A stretch of 64,000 nucleotides of DNA. It comes from Anaerolineales bacterium (GTDB taxonomy: Bacteria > Chloroflexota > Anaerolineae > Anaerolineales > UBA11579). Each line of letters begins with the position of its first letter. Within the stretch, counting starts at the first letter, position 1. A program made the translations under genes and the position numbers. The notes beneath the pieces are model-generated. The model saw only the letters and a list, made by a program, of their open reading frames with translations. It had not been told where the DNA came from and made no database searches. Below, in pieces: positions 16,777 to 24,049 of this stretch. The stretch covers positions 1,132,712 through 1,196,711 of the forward strand of contig CP075526.1 in assembly GCA_025808555.1 (NCBI GenBank). The letters run 5' to 3'.

Positions 16777-18124
16777 CAGAACCTTCCAGTTTGCGGATGG
16801 CGCGGGCCGGCACGCCCGCTACCACGGTGTTGGGGGGAACATCTTTGGTCACCACCGCGCCAGCGCCGGTACGGGCGCCTTTGCCGATGTGCAGTGGGGC
16901 AACCAGCATGGTGTCACTGCCGATGAAGACGCCGTCTTCGATGACAGTGGGGTTCTTGTTTTTGCCGTCATAGTTGGCGGTGATGGTGCCGGCGCCGATA
17001 TTGACGTTCCTGCCGATGGTGGCATCGCCGATGTAAGAGAAGTGGCCCATCTTGACGCCGGGGGCCAGGCGCGAATTCTTGATCTCGCCAAAGTTGCCCA
17101 TGTGTACGCCATCTTCCAGGTGGGCGCCCTTGCGCAGGTGGGCAAACGGGCCGATCTCAACATCGTTCTCGATGACGGCGTGCTCGACCACGGCGGCCTG
17201 GATGTGGCAGTTGTTGCCCACGCGGCTATGGCTGATGGTGGTGTTGGGGCCGATGATGCAGTCTTCGCCAACCTGGGTGCCTGCCAGCAGCATGGTGTTG
17301 GGCAGCAGCGTTGTGTCCTGCCCAAGGGTGACGCCCGGTTCGATGTAGGTAGTGTGGGGGTCCTGTATCGTGACGCCAGCCAGCATCCAATGGCGGTTCA
17401 TGCGCTGGCGCAGGGCGTACTCGGCTTCGGCCAGATGCTCGCGGGTGTTGATGCCGATGGCTTCAGTGGGGTCTTGCAGCTCGAGGCTGTGGATCTTCTT
17501 GGCTTGCTTGACGGCGATGGCGAGCAGATCGGTCAGGTAATACTCGCCCTTCTTGGCGGAGGGCTTGAGCCTGGTAAGCGCAGCCCACAGCCATTTGGCG
17601 TTGAAGCAGTAGGCGCCAACATTGAGCTCGTCAATCAGTAGCTGTTTGGGCGTGGCCTCGGCTTCTTCAATAATGGCAACCGGTGTGCCTTTAAGGCGTT
17701 TGATACGCCCGAAGCCACGGGCATTTTTTTGTTTTAGTGTGAGCAGGGTGATGGCGGCTTTGCTTTTGGCATGCGCCTCAGCAAGGGCGGCCAGGGTTTC
17801 GCCAGTAAGCAAGGGCAAGTCGGCATTCGAGACGATGATCTGCTCGGCATTGCCCTCCAGCAGCGGCTGTGCCTGCATGACGGCGTGGCCTGTGCCCATC
17901 TGCTCATGTTGCTCGACATACTCGGCCTGGTCGCCAAGGGCGGCGCGGATGGCAGCCGCCTGGTGGCCGATGACGAGCACGGGCGGCAATGAGGCGGCCT
18001 GGCGGGCAGCGTCAAGGGCGTGCTGCACCATGGGCCTGCCGCCGATGGGGTGCAGGATCTTTGGCAGGCGCGAGCGCATGCGCGTGCCCTTGCCGGCGGC
18101 CAGGATAATGACGCGGGTGGTCAT
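16772..18124 (-). CDS. glmU: Bifunctional UDP-GlcNAc pyrophosphorylase / GlcN-1-P acetyltransferase
   Basis: Makes UDP-GlcNAc, precursor of peptidoglycan and of surface glycans encoded further on. 450 residues from ATG 18124: nucleotidyltransferase signature ILAAGKGTRM at 6-15, MGTGHAVMQA near 77, SNADLPLLTGE near 98, and LNVGAYCF near 170. From ~250 come left-handed beta-helix hexapeptide repeats, with HLRKGAHLEDGVHMGNFGEIK and GDATIGRNVNIGAGTITANYDG of the acetyltransferase site. A GTG 12 bases upstream is possible, but AGGTGG 8 bases before 18124 supports the internal ATG. Its stop codon overlaps the presumed start of the CNNM/CorC gene. Confidence 0.95.
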   Translation of the reverse strand: MTTRVIILAAGKGTRMRSRLPKILHPIGGRPMVQHALDAARQAASLPPVLVIGHQAAAIRAALGDQAEYVEQHEQMGTGHAVMQAQPLLEGNAEQIIVSNADLPLLTGETLAALAEAHAKSKAAITLLTLKQKNARGFGRIKRLKGTPVAIIEEAEATPKQLLIDELNVGAYCFNAKWLWAALTRLKPSAKKGEYYLTDLLAIAVKQAKKIHSLELQDPTEAIGINTREHLAEAEYALRQRMNRHWMLAGVTIQDPHTTYIEPGVTLGQDTTLLPNTMLLAGTQVGEDCIIGPNTTISHSRVGNNCHIQAAVVEHAVIENDVEIGPFAHLRKGAHLEDGVHMGNFGEIKNSRLAPGVKMGHFSYIGDATIGRNVNIGAGTITANYDGKNKNPTVIEDGVFIGSDTMLVAPLHIGKGARTGAGAVVTKDVPPNTVVAGVPARAIRKLEGSD

Positions 18125-18210
18125 GTAGCCGGCCACCTGGCAGGCGTTAAGAGTGAGAGCGGGGAAGAATCAGGGAGAGGGTCTTCTGTGGCTTGCATAG
18201 CTGACGCAAG

Positions 18211-18281
18211 TCGGGGCGCCTGGACTCGAACCAGGATCCACGGATTCAAAGTCCGGTGTGCTGCCATTGCACCACGCCCCA
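18211..18281 (-). tRNA. tRNA-Gln (anticodon UUG)
   Basis: The minus strand folds as a cloverleaf: acceptor TGGGGCG / CGCCCCG with U1-G72, D arm GTGC-AATGGCA-GCAC, anticodon arm with loop CTTTGAA (anticodon TTG), T arm CCTGG-TTCGAGT-CCAGG, discriminator A. CCA is not encoded. The 27-43 pair is a C-U mismatch, leaving a 4-bp anticodon stem. 71 bases. Confidence 0.93.
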
Positions 18282-18308
18282 ATGGGTCGGGTTAGCCGAG
18301 GGCGCAAA

Positions 18309-18314
18309 ATTGTA
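18309..18314 (-). promoter_or_regulatory. Possible -10 box of the tRNA-Gln gene
   Basis: TACAAT on the minus strand, 27 bases before the mature tRNA 5' end. No convincing -35 hexamer at normal spacing. Confidence 0.4.
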
Positions 18315-18348
18315 ACATTTTTGCCATAGAAACGATGTTTTGAGTGCG

Positions 18349-19119
18349 TTACAAGCCGTTGACCAACGAGATCTGCTTGTCCAGCTCCTCTTTATCCTGT
18401 AAATAGCGCTGGATCACTCGTGTCTTTTTTGACAAAACCTCCTCCAAAACTGCTTCAGTGAAATGTTTTGATTGATAGAGTTTGCCCTTATTGGGGAGCA
18501 TCTTGGGGGCCAGGCGGCCTTCAATCACGCCGCTCAAGCTATCTTTCATGAGGTTAAAGCCGAGTTCGACTGTTTTTAGGAAGATGGTTTGCAAGCTGTC
18601 TTGTGGATCCAGTTGTGGCCGGCCTTGCAAAAGTACATCTCCGGTATCGATCTTTGCATCCACAAGATGGACAGTAGTGCCGATGGCCTGAGGCATTTCA
18701 TCATATATGGCCCAGAAAGAGCTATCCACGCCACGGAAGCTCTGTGTCAAGCCGGTATGGATGTTAAGCGAGTGGTGCTTGGGCACGCTCAACAAATCGT
18801 TGCCCAAAATGCTGGTGCCGAACACAAGAAGCCAATCAGGGTTGGTTGATCTGATTGCTTCTCGTACAGGCTCATCGTTAATTCCGCCAGGCCGCGTCTC
18901 AAGCATGCTGCCGGGTGGTTCCCAGCCTACCGCCTGAGGAAAGAAGGATCGCTCTGTTTCTTTGAGTCCTTCAGCATAGTTGTTGAGCATGGCAGAACCA
19001 ACAGCCCCGGAGGACTTTTTGGGTTCCATGACAATGAGTGCTGGAGGGAAAAATGCAGAGAGATGCTTGACAAAGGCCTTGTGGCGCACCGCTGTGCTTG
19101 TCAGGTAGACGAAATTCAC
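18349..19119 (-). CDS. Formyltransferase-fold protein (methionyl-tRNA formyltransferase-like)
   Basis: 256 residues from a GTG (NFVYLTSTAV) that overlaps the upstream stop as GTGA. It has the core of N10-formyl-THF-dependent transferases: DWLLVFGTSILGNDLL, then HSLNIHTGLTQSFRGVDSSFWAIYDEMP, which carries the Asn-x-His (NIH) catalytic pair, and IGTTVHLVDAKIDTGDVLLQ with the catalytic Asp. It lacks the C-terminal tRNA-binding domain of Fmt, so a sugar-amine N-formyltransferase or similar is more likely. Pairing with a PIG-L deacetylase suggests deacetylation followed by formylation of an amino sugar. Substrate not known. Confidence 0.8.
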   Translation of the reverse strand: MNFVYLTSTAVRHKAFVKHLSAFFPPALIVMEPKKSSGAVGSAMLNNYAEGLKETERSFFPQAVGWEPPGSMLETRPGGINDEPVREAIRSTNPDWLLVFGTSILGNDLLSVPKHHSLNIHTGLTQSFRGVDSSFWAIYDEMPQAIGTTVHLVDAKIDTGDVLLQGRPQLDPQDSLQTIFLKTVELGFNLMKDSLSGVIEGRLAPKMLPNKGKLYQSKHFTEAVLEEVLSKKTRVIQRYLQDKEELDKQISLVNGL

Positions 19120-19808
19120 TGGTTGTCGATCACACGGGGAAGTATTGAGCAAACCTGGTATCCCTCGGCGTAAAGGGTTTCGAGAATAAAGGCTCGCGTT
19201 TTTCCGAGGCCTTCAATCAGGCCCTCGATCCGGGGAATGACTTCCTGCTGCGTGTGATGGGCGCGAATTGCTTTGAGCTTGGCATCCATTTCGCTTGAAA
19301 TGTCTACCAGTACATCCACCTGCTGAAAGGGGTCCGTAACTTCGTAGTACCAGGTTTCGCCGACACGGTGGCGTTCGCCAAGCTGGGGCATCACATTCTC
19401 CCATGCCTTCCAAACTGCTTCCTTGGAGATGATAGAGACGGCCTGGTGGTCTCTGTGCTTATCATGCTCCGCATGGGTTAGAACGAGATCAGGTTTTTCC
19501 TCGCGGATCAACTTGATGAAGCTGTGAAAGGTTTCCCGATCATTTTTCACTTCCTGCGTCTTATAGGGCAGGAAGAATAGCTTTTGAAATCCGAGGATAC
19601 TTTGGGTTGCTTCGCTTTCCAGTTTGCGCTCTGTGGCGATGTCGTCAATATGCTGAAATGCTGGAGAAATGCCCGTCTGGCCCCCGGTGACAACAACCAC
19701 TGTGACCTGTGCGCCGGCATTTACCAGCTTACGAATGAATCCGCCACAGCCTATCACTTCATCATCTGGATGAGCTGCGAAGACCAAGACCTTTGAGAAA
19801 GACTTCAT
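19116..19808 (-). CDS. PIG-L/LmbE family N-deacetylase
   Basis: Zinc-dependent deacetylase of 230 residues, acting on N-acetyl sugar derivatives in known members (GlcNAc-PI, mycothiol and bacillithiol precursors, antibiotics). Zinc motif AAHPDDEVIGCGG at 11-23, second motif HAEHDKHRDHQAV near 112-124 with the HxxH ligand, and a late AIRAHHTQQE segment. It overlaps the formyltransferase by 4 bases, so the two act as a unit. Upstream on the minus strand there are AT-rich -10-like sequences but none stands out. Confidence 0.9.
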   Translation of the reverse strand: MKSFSKVLVFAAHPDDEVIGCGGFIRKLVNAGAQVTVVVVTGGQTGISPAFQHIDDIATERKLESEATQSILGFQKLFFLPYKTQEVKNDRETFHSFIKLIREEKPDLVLTHAEHDKHRDHQAVSIISKEAVWKAWENVMPQLGERHRVGETWYYEVTDPFQQVDVLVDISSEMDAKLKAIRAHHTQQEVIPRIEGLIEGLGKTRAFILETLYAEGYQVCSILPRVIDNQ

Positions 19809-19866
19809 TGTTTTATCGGGTGTTCAAAAAGCTAAAAATGACTTTTGTATTCTACAGCCAAATGCG

Positions 19867-20868
19867 CTATTGATTGATATCGGTAAGCGCACCTGGTGCC
19901 AGGCCAATCTGAGAGGCTTGCTCATAGCTGATGGCACCGTGCAAACGCGGCGCAGGCAGCTCGGCAGATTCCCAGTAGCGCTCGGCGGCCACGCGGCTGG
20001 GCCGCGTATCCTCCATGGCGAGCAATTTTTCCAGGTGTGGGTCTGTTTCGCCTAGCCTGTTCTCTGCCTGCACGGCTTGGGTAACAGGCGGAGCAAGGCG
20101 CAAGCCGGTTTTATGCATGGCCTGGGCTAGTGCAGCCGCACGGGCGTTGCTGAGCGGCTTGGTGACGACAGCGAGGCAGCGCCCGGAGCCAAGGCTGGCG
20201 AAATAGACATGCTCATTTGTGCCGCGGATGGCCAACAGATCATCAGGCTGTGCCGAGCCTAGCAAATTGCCCATGCGCTGGCTGGCCTGGATAGCGGCCA
20301 GCATGTGGGTGATGAGGTTGGCCTCCACATTGGGATTAGGCAGAACGCCGGCGCGGGCCAATACCTGGCCGTCTACCGAGATGAGCAACGCAGAATAGGC
20401 CTGCACTGTGAAGCGCAGTTCGGCGAGTTGTTGAGCAATACTGGCGTTGTCTTGCGAATTCTTGATGACAGACAGTTCGGTGGGCAGGATGGTTTTTACG
20501 AGTCCCAGCTGGCGCTCAACGGCATCCAACACATCGGCCAGTTCGCCCGGTTTGAAGAAAAAGCCGTCAGCGCCGCTGCGGGCTACCTGACTGCGGATGG
20601 ACTCATCCTGCACGCCGCTGAGTAGGATGACGCGGGTGGCGGGCTGGCTGCCGCGGAAGCGCGCCATCAACTCCAGCCCGGAGATGCCGGGCAGGAGCAC
20701 ATCGGCGATGAGCATGTCGAAGGGCGCGTCCTGCAAGGCTCGCAGAGCCGCCTCGGCAGAAGGCGCGCTATGGACGGTGACGGCCGGGCCTAAGCTGGCC
20801 AAACCCTCCAACAGGGCGTTGGCAGCTTGCGGCTGGTCTTCGACTATAAGGATGCGCTTAATAGACAC
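19867..20868 (-). CDS. Response regulator receiver fused to a roadblock/LC7-like domain
   Basis: 333 residues from GTG 20868. The REC domain (1-120) is complete: acidic pocket Glu10-Asp11, phosphoacceptor Asp56 (LIADVLLPG), Ser84 (ILLSG) and Lys106 (FFFKPG). Residues ~150-255 (VQAYSALLISVDGQVLARAG ... VYFASLGSGRCLAVVT) fit a roadblock/LC7 domain, a fold often found with small GTPases of the MglA type. The last ~75 residues are unstructured-looking. There is no DNA-binding domain, so output should be protein-protein. No histidine kinase or GTPase is adjacent. TACAAT lies 6 bases before the start codon. Confidence 0.82.
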   Translation of the reverse strand: MSIKRILIVEDQPQAANALLEGLASLGPAVTVHSAPSAEAALRALQDAPFDMLIADVLLPGISGLELMARFRGSQPATRVILLSGVQDESIRSQVARSGADGFFFKPGELADVLDAVERQLGLVKTILPTELSVIKNSQDNASIAQQLAELRFTVQAYSALLISVDGQVLARAGVLPNPNVEANLITHMLAAIQASQRMGNLLGSAQPDDLLAIRGTNEHVYFASLGSGRCLAVVTKPLSNARAAALAQAMHKTGLRLAPPVTQAVQAENRLGETDPHLEKLLAMEDTRPSRVAAERYWESAELPAPRLHGAISYEQASQIGLAPGALTDINQ

Positions 20869-20874
20869 CCGCGG

Positions 20875-20880
20875 ATTGTA
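20875..20880 (-). promoter_or_regulatory. -10 box, probably leaderless promoter of the REC-roadblock gene
   Basis: TACAAT (5 of 6) on the minus strand, ending 6 bases before GTG 20868. No Shine-Dalgarno sequence. GC-rich sequence at the -35 position. Confidence 0.5.
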
Positions 20881-20924
20881 CGCACGCAGCGCGTGGCGCG
20901 CGGCGGAATTGCTGGCTGAGTTTT

Positions 20925-21698
20925 CTACTTGTCTTGCAGTACAACCCAGGGTTGGCCGGTTTCAGGATCAGGCAGGATGCGAGTAGATACAGAATAGGCG
21001 CGCTGGAGCACTTGCTGCGTGAGTACGTCTTTCGCGGCGCCTTCCGCCTGCAGCCGCCCGTCGACCAATAGAGCCAGCCGCCTGGCAAACAAAGAGGCCA
21101 AATTGAGGTCGTGCAGGGCAACCAGGACAGCCAGCTCACGCTCGCGGGCCAGGCTGCGCACCACGTTTAGGATGGCTACCTGATGGTGGAGGTCGAGGTG
21201 AGCGGTCGGCTCATCGAGCAGCAGGACTGGACAATCCTGTGCTAAGGCGCGAGCGAGCAACACGCGCTGCTGCTCGCCGCCAGAAAGCTCACCGGCGCGG
21301 CGGTTTTTTAGCGCGGCGCTCTCGGTTATCTGCATGGCCCACTCAATTTTTGCCTTGTCCTCGACCCCCAAGCTGCCCAGCCAGTTGAGATGCGGGGTGC
21401 GGCCAAGAGCTACGCATTCGTACACGGTGAAGGCGGGGGGTAGCTGCGTGGATTGAGGCACCACGCTGACCAGGCGGGCACGCTGGGCTTCAGGCATTGC
21501 CAGCAGGTTCTGCCCTTTGAAGGTGATAGTGCCTGCTTGCGGGGTCAGGACGCCACTGAGGGCGCGGATGAGGCTGCTTTTGCCCGCCCCGTTAGGCCCG
21601 ATCAGCCCCAGCACTTCTCCTAGTTGCAGCTGCAGGTTAAAGTCTGTGAGGACCTGTGTTTTGCCGTATGCCAGTGAAAGTTTCTCGATATTAAGCAT
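20925..21698 (-). CDS. btuD: ABC transporter ATP-binding protein, cobalamin/iron-chelate type
   Basis: 257 residues from the ATG giving MLNIEKLSLAYG. Walker A GPNGAGKS at 34-41, Q-loop VPQSTQLPP, signature LSGGEQQRV near 139, Walker B LLLDEPTAHLD near 160, switch His in VALHDLNLA. This is the FecE/BtuD/HmuV class that powers uptake of corrinoids or ferric chelates. Third gene of a minus-strand operon, 5 bases after the permease. The riboswitch at the head of the operon argues for cobalamin or a related corrinoid. The frame is open far upstream, but that part is an out-of-frame shadow of the permease gene. Confidence 0.9.
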   Translation of the reverse strand: MLNIEKLSLAYGKTQVLTDFNLQLQLGEVLGLIGPNGAGKSSLIRALSGVLTPQAGTITFKGQNLLAMPEAQRARLVSVVPQSTQLPPAFTVYECVALGRTPHLNWLGSLGVEDKAKIEWAMQITESAALKNRRAGELSGGEQQRVLLARALAQDCPVLLLDEPTAHLDLHHQVAILNVVRSLARERELAVLVALHDLNLASLFARRLALLVDGRLQAEGAAKDVLTQQVLQRAYSVSTRILPDPETGQPWVVLQDK

Positions 21699-21703
21699 AG
21701 CGG

Positions 21704-22717
21704 TTACCAATACATCTGTGCCTTGGCGCGGCGCAGTAACCAGAGAAAGAAAGGCACGCCCACCAGTGCGGTGATGATCCCCACCGGCACGACTTGGGGA
21801 GGCAGGATGGTGCGAGCGACGACGTCGGCCACCAGCAGCGCGGCGGCGCCGCCGAGCAGCGAGAGCGGCAGCAGGCGGCGGTGGTCGCCGCCCCAAATAA
21901 GACGCAGGGAATGCGGGATGACAAGGCCAATGAAGCCGATCATGCCCGAGAAGGCCACGGCAGCCGCAGCGGCCAGCGAGGCGGCGATGATGAGCACCAG
22001 CTTGATGCGCTCCACCGGCAGGCCGAGCTGCTGGGCCTGCTCTTCGCCGGTTTGCAAGACATTGAGCTGATGGCCGGAGAATAGCAACGCGGTGATGCCG
22101 ATGACCACATACGGCAGCATGGCAATGACGGGCTGCCAGCCGCTGAGCGCTGCGCCGCCCAGCAGCCAGGCAATGGCGCGGCGCAACTCGCTCTCGGATT
22201 GCAGCATGAGGAATGAACTGAGTGAGGTGGCAAAGGTGCTCACGGCAACACCCGCCAGAATGAGCGTGGTGACCGGCACGGTTTTGCCCAGGCGCGCAAT
22301 CCAATACACGATGGCGACGGTGAGCAGCGCTCCGGCGAAGGCGGCGGCAGGCACACTGTAGAAGCCGAGCAAATCCTTGGGCCAATCACGCGCCATCATG
22401 GTAACGGCGCCCAACCCGGCGCCGGAAGCGATGCCGATGAGGTACGGGTCGGCCAAGGGGTTGCGGAACAGACCCTGATAGGCAGTACCGCTGGCCGCAA
22501 GCGCTGCGCCGGTGAGCGTGATGAGCACAGCGTGCGGCAAACGAATCTCAAATAGGATGGTGTTGAGTGTGCCCTGCAACGGCTCAAGGCCGAGTAGCGC
22601 TTTGAAAATCCTTTCAGGAGGGATAAAGACAGAGCCTAGCGCGATGCTAAGCAAAAACGCGCCGACCAGAAGGATGGCTGTTGTGATGAATGGATGGCGG
22701 CGGATGAAAGATTTCAT
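21704..22717 (-). CDS. btuC: FecCD-family ABC permease (cobalamin uptake)
   Basis: 337-residue integral membrane protein with about ten helices. Family signatures are visible: FEIRLPHAVLITLTGAALAASGTAYQGLFRNPLADPYLIGIASGAGLGA and, later, GMIGFIGLVIPHSLRLIWGGDHRRLLP, the cytoplasmic loop that contacts the ATPase. The start ATG 22717 gives MKSFIRRHPFITTAILL. It lies after a 58-base gap from the binding-protein gene, in which a 16-bp hairpin sits. Function as corrinoid permease is inferred from the riboswitch; the family also imports ferric siderophores and haem. Confidence 0.9.
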   Translation of the reverse strand: MKSFIRRHPFITTAILLVGAFLLSIALGSVFIPPERIFKALLGLEPLQGTLNTILFEIRLPHAVLITLTGAALAASGTAYQGLFRNPLADPYLIGIASGAGLGAVTMMARDWPKDLLGFYSVPAAAFAGALLTVAIVYWIARLGKTVPVTTLILAGVAVSTFATSLSSFLMLQSESELRRAIAWLLGGAALSGWQPVIAMLPYVVIGITALLFSGHQLNVLQTGEEQAQQLGLPVERIKLVLIIAASLAAAAAVAFSGMIGFIGLVIPHSLRLIWGGDHRRLLPLSLLGGAAALLVADVVARTILPPQVVPVGIITALVGVPFFLWLLRRAKAQMYW

Positions 22718-22724
22718 AAGTGCT

Positions 22725-22765
22725 ACTACGGGAAGGCGGGATTCATGACCCCGCCTTCCCGTAGT
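22725..22765 (-). other. Perfect 16-bp hairpin in the btuF-btuC gap
   Basis: Arms ACTACGGGAAGGCGGG and its exact complement, with a 9-base loop, fill most of the gap between the binding-protein stop and the permease start. No T-run follows on the minus strand, so it is more likely an mRNA processing or stability element that sets a higher level of binding protein than a simple terminator. Confidence 0.75.
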
Positions 22766-22775
22766 TATTGTGTAC

Positions 22776-23735
22776 TTAGTCAAAAAGCTCTGGGTGCAGC
22801 AGCAAAGCCAACTCCTCGAGCGCGTTGACAAGGCGCGGGCCAGGGCGGCTCATGTGGTCGTCGTTGAACGGATAGACGCGGTCGTTGGCGACGGCAGACA
22901 GCGCACTCCAACCGGAGCGGGCGGCCACCGATTCCACAGTAGCGCCCCAGGCAAAGTCACCCAGCAGGATCACATCCGGGTCAGCTACCAGCAGATCTTC
23001 GATGCTGTAGGCGATGTAGCCTTCCTGGTTGCTCACGACGTTGGCGCCGCCAGCCAGGTTGATGATAAGGTCAATGAAGGTGCCGGCGCCCGCAGTGAAG
23101 GGCGCGTTCGGGTCGGTTTGGCCATCGACTTCGTAGAAGACGGTGGGACGCATGGTGACGGTGGCCACTTTGGTGAGCACCGCATTGGCGCGGGCGCTGA
23201 GCTCATCAATGGCGGCCAGGGCTTCCTGCTCGTTGCCGGTGAGAATGCCGACGGTCTCCAGGTTGCGATACAAGCCTTCAAGGTCGGTTGGGTTGCCGAG
23301 CCAGTAGACGGTGATGCCAAGCTGTTCGAGCTGGTCCACCTGCTCCGGCGGCGTAATGCCTGCGGCCAGCACCAGGTCTGGCTCCAGACTGAGGATGAAC
23401 TCGGTGTTTAGGCTAGCGTAGGTGTCGCCAATGTCGGCCACGTCCAGCGCTTCCTCGGGGAAGTTGGAGTACAGGTCACGGCCGACGACTTGGTCCCCGG
23501 CACCTGCGGCGAAGAGTAGCTCAGTGTTGGAGGGCGCCATGGACACGACGCGGGCGGCGGGGGCAGCGAGGGTAACTTCGCGGCCAAGGTCATCCGTGAG
23601 ACTGATACTGGTGTCGACTATGGGAGTGGTAGTGGGTTCCACTACTGCGGTAGGGGCTTGGGTAGCCACGGCTGCGGGAGCGCAGGCGGCCAAGAGGGCG
23701 AGCAGCACAAGGCTACTGAGAATGCGTTTCTTCAC
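22776..23735 (-). CDS. btuF: ABC transporter substrate-binding lipoprotein (cobalamin type)
   Basis: 319 residues from GTG 23735, which has AAGGAG about 8 bases upstream. Lipobox LLAAC (Cys18) anchors it on the outer membrane face. A Thr/Pro-rich linker (20-50) is followed by a class III helical-backbone binding fold: RVVSMAPSNTELLFAAGAGDQVVGRD, then VADIGDTYASLNTEFILSLEPDLVLA. Near the C-terminus are the FNDDHMSRPGPRLVNALEEL residues typical of BtuF/FecB. First gene of the operon behind a cobalamin riboswitch and terminator. Ligand inferred from the riboswitch. Confidence 0.9.
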   Translation of the reverse strand: MKKRILSSLVLLALLAACAPAAVATQAPTAVVEPTTTPIVDTSISLTDDLGREVTLAAPAARVVSMAPSNTELLFAAGAGDQVVGRDLYSNFPEEALDVADIGDTYASLNTEFILSLEPDLVLAAGITPPEQVDQLEQLGITVYWLGNPTDLEGLYRNLETVGILTGNEQEALAAIDELSARANAVLTKVATVTMRPTVFYEVDGQTDPNAPFTAGAGTFIDLIINLAGGANVVSNQEGYIAYSIEDLLVADPDVILLGDFAWGATVESVAARSGWSALSAVANDRVYPFNDDHMSRPGPRLVNALEELALLLHPELFD

Positions 23736-23756
23736 GGTAAATCTCCTTAATCGATT

Positions 23757-23784
23757 AAACAAAAATCCCTGCACGCGGCAGGGA
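23757..23784 (-). terminator. Riboswitch-linked intrinsic terminator
   Basis: On the minus strand TCCCTGC-CGCGT-GCAGGGA is followed by TTTTTGTTT. It lies between the aptamer and the Shine-Dalgarno site of btuF, as expected for transcriptional attenuation by the riboswitch. Confidence 0.85.
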
Positions 23785-23849
23785 AGGTGTTGTCAAGCGG
23801 GGTTCTGGGCTTGAACGGTGAGGCACCTCCTATCGTCGAGGATTGTGCT

Positions 23850-23985
23850 TGAGCAAGCTGGGCCGGCGACCTGGCTTACCGTCTCAAGGACGGATCACAG
23901 TTGCGGGACAGCGCCGGCATCTCACCGGCTTCGCAGTTGCCGTTGTCTTTGGACAACGGCCACCCAGTTGCATGTTAATGAGCCG
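23850..23985 (-). promoter_or_regulatory. Cobalamin riboswitch
   Basis: The minus-strand leader contains the conserved cobalamin-aptamer blocks in order: GCGAAGCCGGTGAGATGCC, GCTGTCCCGCAACTGTGA (a B12-box relative, with GCAAC for the usual GCCAC) and AAGCCAGGTCGCC. It starts near the predicted transcription start and is followed by a terminator and then btuF. It should shut off btuFCD when corrinoid is plentiful. Ends are approximate. Together with the promoter and terminator it accounts for the 314-base gap between btuF and the oxidase gene. Confidence 0.92.
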
Positions 23986-23989
23986 GATC

Positions 23990-24018
23990 ATTCTAGTGTG
24001 TGGATCGGCTGTCGTCAA
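23990..24018 (-). promoter_or_regulatory. Promoter of the cobalamin-riboswitch operon
   Basis: TTGACG (24018-24013) and TAGAAT (23995-23990) on the minus strand, separated by exactly 17 bases. The transcription start would fall near 23983, right before the aptamer. Confidence 0.75.
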
Positions 24019-24032
24019 GTTTTTGGCTGAGT

Positions 24033-24038
24033 TATCAT
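24033..24038 (+). promoter_or_regulatory. Possible -10 box of lhgO
   Basis: TATCAT (5 of 6), 11 bases before ATG 24050, implying a leader of a few bases only. It sits close to the divergent btu promoter. No clear -35. Confidence 0.4.
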
Positions 24039-24049
24039 GCTGACCAGAT

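Noticed and set aside
16109-17641. Long plus-strand open frame of 510 codons across CNNM/CorC and glmU
   Set aside because: It runs antisense to two genes with strong family motifs and has no recognisable domain of its own; high G+C keeps antisense frames open.
18192-18210. CTTGC/GCAAG inverted repeat after tRNA-Gln as a terminator
   Set aside because: 5-bp stem with a 9-base loop and no T-run; more likely trailer sequence removed in tRNA processing.
21699-22385. Extended N-terminus for the btuD ATPase
   Set aside because: The extension is Arg/His/Ala-rich and is an out-of-frame reading of btuC; the family N-terminus begins at MLNIEKL.
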